From Mycobacterium sp. D16R12 (lineage in GTDB: Bacteria > Actinomycetota > Actinomycetes > Mycobacteriales > Mycobacteriaceae): a stretch of 64,000 nucleotides of DNA. Shown here one piece after another: positions 33,437-41,069 of this stretch (position 1 is its first letter; each line of letters opens with the position of its first letter). The notes below the pieces were generated by a model, which was given only the letters and a program-made list of their open reading frames with translations, was not told where the DNA came from and ran no database searches. Where the stretch lies: assembly GCF_002013465.1 (NCBI RefSeq), contig NZ_MAFC01000002.1, positions 124,001 through 188,000 on the forward strand, given 5' to 3'. The position numbers were made by a program, and so were the translations under genes.

Positions 33437-34452
33437 TTCTCCACAATGCCAGAGTTCTCACCGGATTCGTCGGCCGATTTATCCGCGGCGTCTTCCACCG
33501 GGTCTTTCGTGACGTCTTCTTTCGCCGCGTCCGAGTCTTCCGCGACCGACACTTCGGGAGACTCGTCGTCTTCGATCTGCGCCGGGGTACCGCCCAGGGT
33601 CGCCGGGTCCTCACGGCCCTTGGGGGCCAGCAGGATGTAGGCGATGGCGCCGAGGAACACCACCGTCGAGGTGAAGGAGTTGACCCGAATCCCGCCGAAT
33701 TGCGTCGCCGGATCGACGCGCATCAACTCGACCCAGAAACGTCCCACGCAGTACGCCGCGACGTACATCGCGAACAGGCGCCCATGCCCGATCTTGAAGC
33801 GCCGATCGACGAAGATCAGCAGCGCGAAAACGAGGACGTTCCACAGCAATTCGTACAGAAAGGTGGGGTGAACGACCTGGGCGACCTCGCCGGTGGACAC
33901 ACCGTTGAGGTTGAGGACGTCAACCGCGCCGTCGGCCGAGCGGCGGTAGAACAGCTCCAGCCCCCACGGCAGCGTGGTGGGACCGCCGGTAAGCTCCTGG
34001 TTGAAGTAATTACCCAACCGGCCAATGGCCTGGGCCAGCACGATTCCGGGCGCGATCGCGTCGCCGAACGCGGGCAAGGAAATTCCCCGACGGCGACAGG
34101 CAATCCAGGCACCGACACCGCCGAGGGCGACGGCGCCCCAGATGCCGAGACCGCCTTCCCAGACCGCTATCGCCTTGCCCAGCCCCTTACCGTGCGGGCC
34201 GAAGTAGGTCTGCCAGTCGGTCATCACGTGATAGAGCCGTCCACCGACCAGCCCAAAAGGCACCGCCCACAACGCGATGTCGTAGATGACGCCGCGTTCG
34301 CCGCCGCGTTGCTCCCACCGGCGATCGCCGATGACCAGCGCGACGATGATGCCCGCGATGATGCACAGTGCGTAGGCGCGGATCGGGATCGGTCCCAGAT
34401 GCCAAACCCCTTGGGGCGGGCTGGGGATGTATGCCAGATTCACGACTGTCAC
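33433..34452 (-). CDS. lgt: Prolipoprotein diacylglyceryl transferase
   Basis: A 339-aa polytopic enzyme starting at GTG 34452, which overlaps the trpA stop (GTGA). The N-terminus YIPSPPQGVWHLGPIPIRAY, GGRLYHVMTDW (the H-box region), EGGLGIWGAVALGGVGAW and the Lgt signature GRLGNYFNQELTGGPT with essential Arg/Asn/Glu are all present. It transfers diacylglycerol from phosphatidylglycerol to the lipobox Cys of prolipoproteins, such as the two lipoproteins at the left of this window. The last ~55 residues are an acidic, Asp/Glu/Ser-rich cytoplasmic tail, as in mycobacterial Lgt but shorter than that of M. tuberculosis. Confidence 0.96.
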   Translation of the reverse strand: MTVVNLAYIPSPPQGVWHLGPIPIRAYALCIIAGIIVALVIGDRRWEQRGGERGVIYDIALWAVPFGLVGGRLYHVMTDWQTYFGPHGKGLGKAIAVWEGGLGIWGAVALGGVGAWIACRRRGISLPAFGDAIAPGIVLAQAIGRLGNYFNQELTGGPTTLPWGLELFYRRSADGAVDVLNLNGVSTGEVAQVVHPTFLYELLWNVLVFALLIFVDRRFKIGHGRLFAMYVAAYCVGRFWVELMRVDPATQFGGIRVNSFTSTVVFLGAIAYILLAPKGREDPATLGGTPAQIEDDESPEVSVAEDSDAAKEDVTKDPVEDAADKSADESGENSGIVEK

Positions 34453-35291
34453 AGTGTTGTCCTTGTTGTCCCCGAGGTTGTCCCCGAGTTTGTGCTCGAG
34501 CCGATGCCCTGTCGCACTCCAGTAGCCAATTCTTCAGCCAGGGTACGCACGGCGGCTGCACCTTGGGGGGCGGCCGCCACCAGGGCCGAGCCGACGATGA
34601 CACCGTCGGCGTACGCCGCGATCTCTGCGGCTTGCGCGCCCGATCGCACGCCAAGGCCGACACCCACCGGGATATCGGAGACTTCTCGAACCCTGCTCAC
34701 CAGGGCGGGAGCAGCGTTCGAGACCGCATCGCGGGCGCCGGTGACACCCATCGTGGAGGCCGCGTAGACGAATCCCCGGCAGGCGCCGATCGTCATCTCC
34801 AGCCGCTCCGGCGTGGATGACGGCGCGACCAGGAAGATGCGATCGAGGTCGTGCGCGTCTGAGGCGGCGATCCAGTCCTGCGCCTCGTCGGGGATCAGAT
34901 CGGGAGTGATGATCCCCAGGCCCCCCGCCGCCGCGAGGTCGCGCGCGAACGCGTCAACTCCATACCGCAGCACTGGATTCCAGTACGACATGACCACGGC
35001 GTGCCCGCCCGCGTCGGTGATGGCACGAACCGTGGTGAAGACGTCGGCTACCCGAACTCCGTTGGTGAGCGCGGTTTCCGCGGCGGCCGCGATCATCGGG
35101 CCGTCCATCATCGGGTCCGAGTAGGCGATCCCGACCTCGATGATGTCGCACCCACCCCGCACCAGCGTGGTCATGAGCTCGATCGAGGTGTCCAGGTCGG
35201 GATACCCGTTGGGCAGGTAACCGATCAACGCGGCACGCCCCTCGGCGCGGCAGTTGTTGAAGACTTCGGTCAGGCGGCCGGGCTGCGTCAT
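34449..35291 (-). CDS. trpA: Tryptophan synthase alpha subunit
   Basis: A 280-aa TIM barrel. ATG 35291 overlaps the trpB stop (ATGA). Catalytic Glu is in [20 protein letters not shown] and the second acid in the SDPMMDGP loop; [27 protein letters not shown] and [14 protein letters not shown] bind indole-glycerol phosphate. It cleaves indole-3-glycerol phosphate to indole and glyceraldehyde-3-phosphate and passes indole to TrpB. The last residues ([16 protein letters not shown]) are a low-complexity tail encoded by a 12-bp tandem repeat and are unlike typical TrpA ends. Confidence 0.96.
   Translation of the reverse strand: MTQPGRLTEVFNNCRAEGRAALIGYLPNGYPDLDTSIELMTTLVRGGCDIIEVGIAYSDPMMDGPMIAAAAETALTNGVRVADVFTTVRAITDAGGHAVVMSYWNPVLRYGVDAFARDLAAAGGLGIITPDLIPDEAQDWIAASDAHDLDRIFLVAPSSTPERLEMTIGACRGFVYAASTMGVTGARDAVSNAAPALVSRVREVSDIPVGVGLGVRSGAQAAEIAAYADGVIVGSALVAAAPQGAAAVRTLAEELATGVRQGIGSSTNSGTTSGTTRTTL
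34465..34500. repeat. 12-bp tandem repeat in the 3' end of trpA
   Basis: GTTGTCCCCGAG occurs at 34465-34476 and again at 34477-34488, with a degenerate third copy (TTTGTGCTCGAG) at 34489-34500. The unit length keeps the frame and encodes the Ser/Thr/Gly tail of TrpA. Confidence 0.8.
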
Positions 35292-36631
35292 GGCCTCGTT
35301 CCATCCTGGTCGGTGCCGTTCTTGTCCAAGAGGTCGAACCACTTGGCCGCGGTCTCTACGTCCTTGTCGCCGCGACCCGACAGGTTCACCACGATGAGCG
35401 CGCCTTCTCCCAGCTCGACCCCGAGTTGGAGTGCGCCCGCGACCGCATGCGCGGATTCGATCGCCGGGATGATTCCCTCGGCGCGAGAGAGCAGCAGGAA
35501 GGCATCCATGGCCTCGCTGTCGGTGACCGGACGGTAGTCGGCACGTCCGGTTTCACGCAGCCAGGCATGTTCTGGGCCCACCCCTGGGTAATCCAAACCC
35601 GCTGAGATCGAATGGGACTCGATGGTTTGACCGTCTTCGTCCTGTAGCAGGTAGGAGTAGGAACCTTGGAAGGCGCCCGGTGTTCCGCCGGTGAATGTGG
35701 CAGCGTGCCTTCCGGTTTCGACACCATCGCCGGCAGCCTCGTATCCGACCAACCGGACCGCCGGGTCGTCGATAAAGGCATGAAAGAGGCCGATCGCGTT
35801 CGATCCGCCGCCAACGCAGGCCACGACGGCGTCCGGCAATCTGCCCACCTGATCCAGTACCTGGGCCCGTGCCTCCATACCGATGATGCGCTGGAAATCG
35901 CGGACCATCACTGGGAAGGGATGGGGGCCGGCGGCGGTGCCGAAGCAGTAATAGGTGTTGTCCGCGTTGGTCACCCAGTCGCGCATGGCGTCGTTGATGG
36001 CGTCCTTCAGGGTTTTCGACCCGGACTCCACGGACACCACCGTCGATCCCAACAGCCGCATCCGCGCCACGTTGAGCGCCTGGCGTGCGGTGTCGACGGC
36101 ACCCATGTAGATCACACATTCGAGACCAAGAAGCGCACACGCGGTAGCGGTGGCGACGCCGTGCTGCCCCGCGCCCGTTTCCGCGATGACACGGGTCTTG
36201 CCCATCCTCTTGGCAAGCAGGACCTGACCGAGAACGTTGTTGATCTTGTGGGAACCGGTGTGGTTCAGGTCTTCTCGCTTGAGCAGGATTCGCGCACCGC
36301 CCGCGTGGGTGCTGAGGCGCTCGGCCTCGTACAGCGGCGACGGACGGCCCACGTAATGGGTCTGCAACCGGTCTAGCTCGTCGAGGAAGGAGCGATCGGA
36401 TCTGACCTTCTCGTACGCGGCGGTGACTTCCTCGATGACGGCCATCAGCGCCTCGGCCACATAGCGGCCGCCGTACGGACCGAAATGTCCGCGACCATCG
36501 GGATCGTGTGCCGTGGTCTCGGCGATCGCAGCGCTCATCTGCGGTAGGCCGGTGTTCTTCATGGTGGATGAGCCGCTTGCGCGAAGACCGTCAGGCTTGG
36601 ATGAGCCGCCTGCGTGAAGTCCGTCAGACAT
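35288..36631 (-). CDS. trpB: Tryptophan synthase beta subunit
   Basis: A PLP enzyme joining indole and serine to make tryptophan. [52 protein letters not shown] (PLP Lys), [38 protein letters not shown] and [16 protein letters not shown] are diagnostic. The frame begins at ATG 36631, 3 nt after the trpC stop, giving 447 aa. Homologues start MSAAIAE, which corresponds to ATG 36538; ATG 36562 is a third option. The extra 31 residues are encoded by a duplicated short repeat, and it is unclear whether they are translated. None of the three starts has a convincing ribosome site. The stop overlaps trpA. Confidence 0.95.
   Translation of the reverse strand: MSDGLHAGGSSKPDGLRASGSSTMKNTGLPQMSAAIAETTAHDPDGRGHFGPYGGRYVAEALMAVIEEVTAAYEKVRSDRSFLDELDRLQTHYVGRPSPLYEAERLSTHAGGARILLKREDLNHTGSHKINNVLGQVLLAKRMGKTRVIAETGAGQHGVATATACALLGLECVIYMGAVDTARQALNVARMRLLGSTVVSVESGSKTLKDAINDAMRDWVTNADNTYYCFGTAAGPHPFPVMVRDFQRIIGMEARAQVLDQVGRLPDAVVACVGGGSNAIGLFHAFIDDPAVRLVGYEAAGDGVETGRHAATFTGGTPGAFQGSYSYLLQDEDGQTIESHSISAGLDYPGVGPEHAWLRETGRADYRPVTDSEAMDAFLLLSRAEGIIPAIESAHAVAGALQLGVELGEGALIVVNLSGRGDKDVETAAKWFDLLDKNGTDQDGTRP
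36566..36630 (+). repeat. Tandem pair of a 33-bp GATGAGCCGC repeat at the trpB start
   Basis: Two near-identical units, 36566-36598 and 36599-36630, each begin GGATGAGCCGC and continue YTGCGYGAAG then a CCGTCAG end. A related unit is at the hisD start (51496-51520). On the trpB strand the pair encodes an 11-residue repeat ([11 protein letters not shown] then [11 protein letters not shown]). Confidence 0.8.
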
Positions 36632-36634
36632 CGA

Positions 36635-37453
36635 CTAGCGAGCCGGTTTGGGGCAGGACGGGTGCGTGCCCGCAGTCACCAAATCGGCGACGGCTCCCCG
36701 CGGATCGCCGCTGGTAACCAATCCCTCACCTACCAGGACGGCGTCGGCTCCGGCGCCGGCGTAGGCCAGCAGGTCGGCGGTCCCGCGAATCCCGGACTCG
36801 GCGATACGGATCACGCCACTGGGCAATCCGGGCGCAATGCGCGAGAAGCAATCCCGGTCGATTTCAAGAGTTTTCAGGTCGCGCGCGTTGACACCGATGA
36901 CGGACGCACCGGCAGATAGCGCACGATCGGCCTCTTCCTCGGTGTGCACTTCGACCAGCGCGGTCATCCCGAGGGACTCGGTGCGGTCGAGCAGGGAAAC
37001 AAGTGTGTTCTGTTCGAGCGCCGCGACGATCAGCAGGATCAGGTCGGCGCCGTGCGCACGCGCCTCGTGGATCTGATAGGGGCCGACCACAAAGTCCTTG
37101 CGCAGCACCGGAACTGATACGGCGGCGCGTACCGAGTCGAGATCATCGAGGCTTCCATGGAACCGTCGCCCCTCGGTGAGCACGCTGATGATCCGCGCTC
37201 CCCCGTCCTCGTAGGCCTTGGCAAGCTCGGCAGGATCGCTGATATCCGCGAGCGCACCACGCGACGGACTGGCCCGTTTCACCTCGGCGATCACGGCGAT
37301 ACCCGGCACGCGCAGGGCGGCCATGACATCGAGTGGCTTGGGCGCGGCTTTGGCCGCTGCCTTCACCGTGGCGAGATCGACAACGGCTTCGCGAGCCGCG
37401 ACATCAGCACGCACGCCATCGAGGATCGAATCGAGTACGGTTCCCGAACTCAT
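36635..37453 (-). CDS. trpC: Indole-3-glycerol phosphate synthase
   Basis: A 272-aa TIM barrel starting at ATG 37453. [15 protein letters not shown] holds the catalytic Glu/Lys, followed by [37 protein letters not shown] (second Lys), [26 protein letters not shown] and [12 protein letters not shown]. It closes the ring of CdRP to indole-3-glycerol phosphate. No trpF is fused or adjacent, consistent with actinobacteria in which the HisA homologue (PriA, at 47051 here) does that step. trpD and trpG are also elsewhere. A 94-bp gap separates it from the membrane protein gene upstream. Confidence 0.96.
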   Translation of the reverse strand: MSSGTVLDSILDGVRADVAAREAVVDLATVKAAAKAAPKPLDVMAALRVPGIAVIAEVKRASPSRGALADISDPAELAKAYEDGGARIISVLTEGRRFHGSLDDLDSVRAAVSVPVLRKDFVVGPYQIHEARAHGADLILLIVAALEQNTLVSLLDRTESLGMTALVEVHTEEEADRALSAGASVIGVNARDLKTLEIDRDCFSRIAPGLPSGVIRIAESGIRGTADLLAYAGAGADAVLVGEGLVTSGDPRGAVADLVTAGTHPSCPKPAR

Positions 37454-37547
37454 GACCTCGACGATTCCCTTCTTGCGGCGCCCCCGCGCCTGCGCACTCG
37501 AACTTCACAGAAGGGTAGCCGCTGAGGGGCCACACAAGAAAACCGGG

Positions 37548-38180
37548 TCAGGTAGGGCCGGATGAACCCTCTGCCGGACCGAGGGTGGGGTCGTTCCCGC
37601 CATCCAAGCTGTCCCACATCACCCGCTCGCTCTGCTTCTTATCTGCCGGATCTGTGCTGTCAGTGCGCCGGACGGCCGGGGTCTGGTACTTGGTGTCCAC
37701 GGCTCCCTGTGCAGCCCGCAGCAGCGTTATGGCGGCCAGCACCGCCACCACGGCGGCAATGACCGTGATCGTGGCTCCGCCGGAGAGCCGATCGGCGCCG
37801 ACCAGGGTGGATACCGGAACGTTCTTGACCTCCGCAGCACGCGGTCCGGCGTCGCGAATCGCCCAGAGGCTGACGCCGAGATAGGCCGCGCCGGCTCCGA
37901 TAGTCGCCACGAGGACGGCCAAGATCCGCAGCGCCCAGCCGCGGATGGCAAGGGTGGCGATGGCCGCCGCGACCAGGGCGACAGCCAGCGGAAACAGGGC
38001 CGCCGACCAGTCGGCGCCCGACACCAGAATCGTGCGGGGCTCACCCAAACCGTCGAACGACCTCAGGCGGACCCAGGTGAGCTTCGAGGCCCCCCACAGC
38101 CCACCTGCTGCGATGAGGAGCAGTCCGGCACCCCGGAGGAGACGCTTCCGGCCCGGATTGCGCTGGGCCGGATCAGACAT
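37548..38180 (-). CDS. Trp-region conserved membrane protein (TIGR02234, Rv1610-like)
   Basis: A 210-aa membrane protein found between trpE and trpC in many actinobacteria. ATG 38180 overlaps the last 8 nt of trpE, so it is translationally coupled. Four hydrophobic segments are visible: [60 protein letters not shown] and [20 protein letters not shown]. The C-terminal tail is polar and ends with [16 protein letters not shown], the most conserved piece. Its biochemical role is unknown; the constant position suggests a link to tryptophan synthesis or transport. The longer upstream frame is antisense-free but lies inside trpE and is rejected. Confidence 0.9.
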   Translation of the reverse strand: MSDPAQRNPGRKRLLRGAGLLLIAAGGLWGASKLTWVRLRSFDGLGEPRTILVSGADWSAALFPLAVALVAAAIATLAIRGWALRILAVLVATIGAGAAYLGVSLWAIRDAGPRAAEVKNVPVSTLVGADRLSGGATITVIAAVVAVLAAITLLRAAQGAVDTKYQTPAVRRTDSTDPADKKQSERVMWDSLDGGNDPTLGPAEGSSGPT

Positions 38181-39708
38181 CCGCGGCGCCCGTGAGGGTT
38201 TCGGCCGCGGCAATGGCGTTGAGCACCGCGGTGGCCTTGTTCCGGGCCTCGTTGTATTCGTACTCGCCTGTGGAGTCGGCCACCACGCCACCGCCGGCCT
38301 GCACGTAGGCACGACCGTCTTTGAACAGAGCGGTGCGGATCGCGATGGCGAAATCGGCATTTCCGGCGAAGTCCAGGTATCCCAGCACTCCCCCGTAGAG
38401 TCCGCGGCGAGTGAGCTCGACTTCCTCGATGAGCTCCATGGCACGCACCTTTGGCGCACCGGACAGCGTTCCCGCGGGGAAGCATGCGGTGATCGCATCC
38501 AGTGCGGTCTTGCCGTCCGCGAGCGATCCAGACACCGTCGACACCAAGTGCATGACGTGGCTGTAGCGCTCGATGTGGCTGTAATCGCTGACCTTCACGG
38601 TGCCCGGGGTGCAGACGCGTCCAAGGTCGTTGCGGCCCAGATCGACCAGCATGAGGTGCTCAGAGAGTTCCTTCTCGTCCGCGAGCAGATCCTTGGCCAG
38701 CAGGGTGTCTTCCTCGTCGGTGGCGCCGCGCCAACGCGTTCCGGCGATCGGATGGGTGGTGGCGAGTCCGTCCTTGACCGTAACGAGCGCCTCCGGACTC
38801 GATCCGACCACCGAAAATGCCGTCCCGCCATCGGAATCCGGGGCGTGAAGCAGATACATGTAGGGGCTGGGGTTGGTGACCCGCAGGATCCGGTACACCT
38901 CCAGCGGGTCGACATCGGTCTCCATTTCGAAGCGCATGCTCGGCACCACCTGGAATGCCTCGCCTGCTTCGATATCGCCGACCAGCTTGTCGACGATCGC
39001 GCTGTACTCCTGGACGGTGCGCTGGCTGCGATACACGGGTGCCGGGCGGTCGAAGTGGGCGACCGTGGAGGGCAGTGGCTGACTCAGAGCCGCCGTCATG
39101 ACGTCCAGCCGCGCGACCGCGCCGTCATAGGCCTCGGCCACACGTTCCGGGGTGTCATCCCAGTTGACCGCGTTGGCGATCAGCGTGATGGTGCCCTCGT
39201 GGTGGTCGACGGCGGCCATATCAGTGGCGAGTAGGAGCAACAGGTCCGGCAGACCCAGATCGTCGGTGGTCTGCTGCGGAAGTCGCTCCAGCCGACGCAC
39301 GATGTCGTAGGCCAAGAAGCCGACCATGCCTCCGGACAGCGGCGGGAGGTCCGACAGCGCCTCGCCTGCCAGCAGGTCCATCGTGGCGCGAAGCGCGTCG
39401 AGCGGATCGCCACCGACGGGAGCTCCCTCGGGGGTGGCCCCCAGCCAGGCGGCATGGCCGTCCCGGACCGTCAGCGCCGAGGGGGATCCCGCGCCGATGA
39501 ACGACCAGCGTGACCATGACCGCCCGTTCTCCGCCGATTCGAGCAGGAAGGTGCCCGGGCGGTTGGCGCCCAACTTGCGGTAGGCGGAGAGCGGAGTCTC
39601 ACTGTCTGCCAGTACTTTTCGAGTCACTGGCACCACCCGATGTACCGCCGCCAGGGCGTTGAACTCTTCCCTGGTCGTGGTCGCGGCGCCACTGACGGTG
39701 CTATGCAT
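38173..39708 (-). CDS. trpE: Anthranilate synthase component I
   Basis: About 511 aa. ATG 39708 is chosen because GGGAG lies ~10 nt upstream; ATG 39717 is too close to that site. The N-terminal half includes [20 protein letters not shown], which carries the LLES-type tryptophan feedback pocket. The C-terminal chorismate-binding half includes [67 protein letters not shown] and [20 protein letters not shown]. It converts chorismate and ammonia (from a separate TrpG subunit) to anthranilate. It is the first trp gene; the 75 bp upstream to marR show no Trp-rich leader peptide or attenuator. Confidence 0.96.
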   Translation of the reverse strand: MHSTVSGAATTTREEFNALAAVHRVVPVTRKVLADSETPLSAYRKLGANRPGTFLLESAENGRSWSRWSFIGAGSPSALTVRDGHAAWLGATPEGAPVGGDPLDALRATMDLLAGEALSDLPPLSGGMVGFLAYDIVRRLERLPQQTTDDLGLPDLLLLLATDMAAVDHHEGTITLIANAVNWDDTPERVAEAYDGAVARLDVMTAALSQPLPSTVAHFDRPAPVYRSQRTVQEYSAIVDKLVGDIEAGEAFQVVPSMRFEMETDVDPLEVYRILRVTNPSPYMYLLHAPDSDGGTAFSVVGSSPEALVTVKDGLATTHPIAGTRWRGATDEEDTLLAKDLLADEKELSEHLMLVDLGRNDLGRVCTPGTVKVSDYSHIERYSHVMHLVSTVSGSLADGKTALDAITACFPAGTLSGAPKVRAMELIEEVELTRRGLYGGVLGYLDFAGNADFAIAIRTALFKDGRAYVQAGGGVVADSTGEYEYNEARNKATAVLNAIAAAETLTGAADV

Positions 39709-39783
39709 GGACGCCATTCTCCCAGACCCCCGCCAGCCGATTAGGTCGCGTTGCCGACGCGGGCCAGCCCGACCGCGGTTCGC

Positions 39784-40275
39784 CTAGCCCTCGTAGGCCC
39801 GCAAGGACTCGACAAGTCGCTCCAGCCCGCCCACCACGGCGTCACGGTCATCGCCGAGTCCGGCCAAGGCCGCGGACTGGATAAGTAACCGCTCCGGGAA
39901 GTGCTCGTCAACCACTGCACGTCCGCTGTCGGTCATGCTGATGATGACCGCGCGCCGGTCGTTGACGCTGGCCTCCCGCGTGACATATCCACGCTCCTCG
40001 AGTTTGCGCAGCGTTCGGCTCACCCAAGCTTGTGAAACGCCGAGCTCTTCGGCGATGTGACGAGCGATGACGGGACCTTTGCGATATCGCAGCACGATGA
40101 GAATGTCGTGCTCGGGCTCCGGGATGGACGCGGAGGTGCACAAAGGTTCGATGGCGCGCGCGAGCAGACCTGAGGCACGCTTGAGCAAGCCGATGATCTC
40201 CATGGAGGCTGTGTCGAGATCGGGCCTGTTCTGCGACCAATCGCGCACAGTGATCGAACTCTCCTTGACCCCCAT
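39784..40275 (-). CDS. MarR-family transcriptional regulator
   Basis: A 163-aa winged-helix regulator starting at ATG 40275 after AAGAAGGGA. The core is IPEPEHDILIVLRYRKGP, then the HTH IAEELGVSQAWVSRTLRKLE and the wing RGYVTREASVNDRRAVIISM with the conserved Asp-Arg-Arg. It is divergent from mmpS-mmpL across a 350-bp region with an AT-rich dyad, so it probably represses that efflux/transport operon and itself, as the MarR protein Rv0678 does for mmpS5-mmpL5 in M. tuberculosis. trpE lies 75 bp downstream on the same strand, so some read-through is possible. Confidence 0.9.
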   Translation of the reverse strand: MGVKESSITVRDWSQNRPDLDTASMEIIGLLKRASGLLARAIEPLCTSASIPEPEHDILIVLRYRKGPVIARHIAEELGVSQAWVSRTLRKLEERGYVTREASVNDRRAVIISMTDSGRAVVDEHFPERLLIQSAALAGLGDDRDAVVGGLERLVESLRAYEG

Positions 40276-40625
40276 CGCGTCCCTTCTTGGATCCTCTCGA
40301 CCGCGGGATGTGCACGTGCCGACCTAAGGCTATCGAACTCTGCGAGCCTTGCCCGCAAGCTCGGCAACATCGGCGACAACCGGACCGGCGCGGTGTACGT
40401 CACACCGACTAGACACTAATTACTTAACTTATATAGTATTTGTCACGCATCCGTTCAGGACTTTGCCTGCGCTCTGACGACAGATCCGGGAACGAGCGAC
40501 GTGGAACGTCACCGGGTCAATGATGACCGACACATTCTTGCAGTAAGACATCAGTAACGCTGCGATGACGTGCCGCCATGTCCGCATGCCCGAAGGCCGC
40601 ATATCAAGGACTGAAAGGGTTAGCC
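40276..40625. other. 350-bp marR-mmpS intergenic region
   Basis: This stretch has no convincing gene. It holds a divergent AT-rich promoter near 40410-40440 and two further inverted repeats at 40498-40528: GACGT-GGA-ACGTC and GGTCA-ATGA-TGACC. Both lie in the expected mmpS leader. The leader from the predicted start (~40444) to ATG 40626 would be about 180 nt. Confidence 0.6.
40410..40440 (+). promoter_or_regulatory. Predicted mmpS promoter with overlapping MarR operator
   Basis: A -35-like TAGACA (40410-40415) and a -10-like TATAGT (40432-40437) are 16 bp apart. An imperfect dyad, ATTACT (40419-40424) and AGTATT (40435-40440), overlaps the spacer and -10. Its size and AT-rich character suit a MarR dimer. 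The region is far more AT-rich than its surroundings. Confidence 0.5.
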
Positions 40626-41069
40626 ATGAGCATCTCCAGGAGCCGTCGCATACTCAACAAAGGCTGGTTGCCGCTCCTGTCCGTGGCGATACTCCTCACC
40701 GCAGGGCTGGCCATCAAGTTCGCACACGGGGTCTTCGGCTCACAGGACCGAACGCACAGCCCCGGCGGCAACTTCGCCGTCGTCCAATTCAATCCCAAGA
40801 ACATCGTCTACGAAGTGTTCGGCGACTACGGCGGCTGGGCGCGGGTGAGCTATTGGGACACCAACAACAGACCGGTCGATATCCAGCCCACCGCATTGCC
40901 GTGGACGCACACGGAGACAACCGTGTTGACGACCGCGACCGGCGACATCACGGCACAGGTGGCGGGCCAAAATGTCGGCTGCCGCATCACCGTTGACGGA
41001 CTCGTGCGCTCGGAGCACACCGCAACCGGCGAGCACGCCGGCGTCTGGTGCCAGGTGCTGTCCGCATGA
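40626..41069 (+). CDS. MmpS family membrane protein
   Basis: A 147-aa MmpS. ATG 40626 gives a short basic N-terminus, one transmembrane helix (GWLPLLSVAILLTAGLAIKF, ~13-32) and a periplasmic beta-rich domain with VVQFNPKNIVYEVFGDYGGW, VSYWDTNNRPVDIQPTALPW and two Cys (GCRITV and WCQVLSA) that form the usual disulfide. MmpS proteins act as accessory subunits for MmpL transporters in siderophore or lipid export. The stop overlaps the mmpL start. An upstream ATG (40578) is open but adds unconserved residues. Confidence 0.92.
   Translation: MSISRSRRILNKGWLPLLSVAILLTAGLAIKFAHGVFGSQDRTHSPGGNFAVVQFNPKNIVYEVFGDYGGWARVSYWDTNNRPVDIQPTALPWTHTETTVLTTATGDITAQVAGQNVGCRITVDGLVRSEHTATGEHAGVWCQVLSA

Noticed and set aside
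33385..34767. 460-codon plus-strand open frame
   Set aside because: It is antisense to lgt and trpA; no recognisable domain.
36566..36630. Possible CRISPR-like tandem repeat
   Set aside because: Only two units without spacers, inside coding sequence and related to single copies elsewhere; no cas genes.
39709..39783. Trp leader peptide/attenuator before trpE
   Set aside because: The 75 bp contain no short frame with Trp codons and no terminator hairpin with a T-run.
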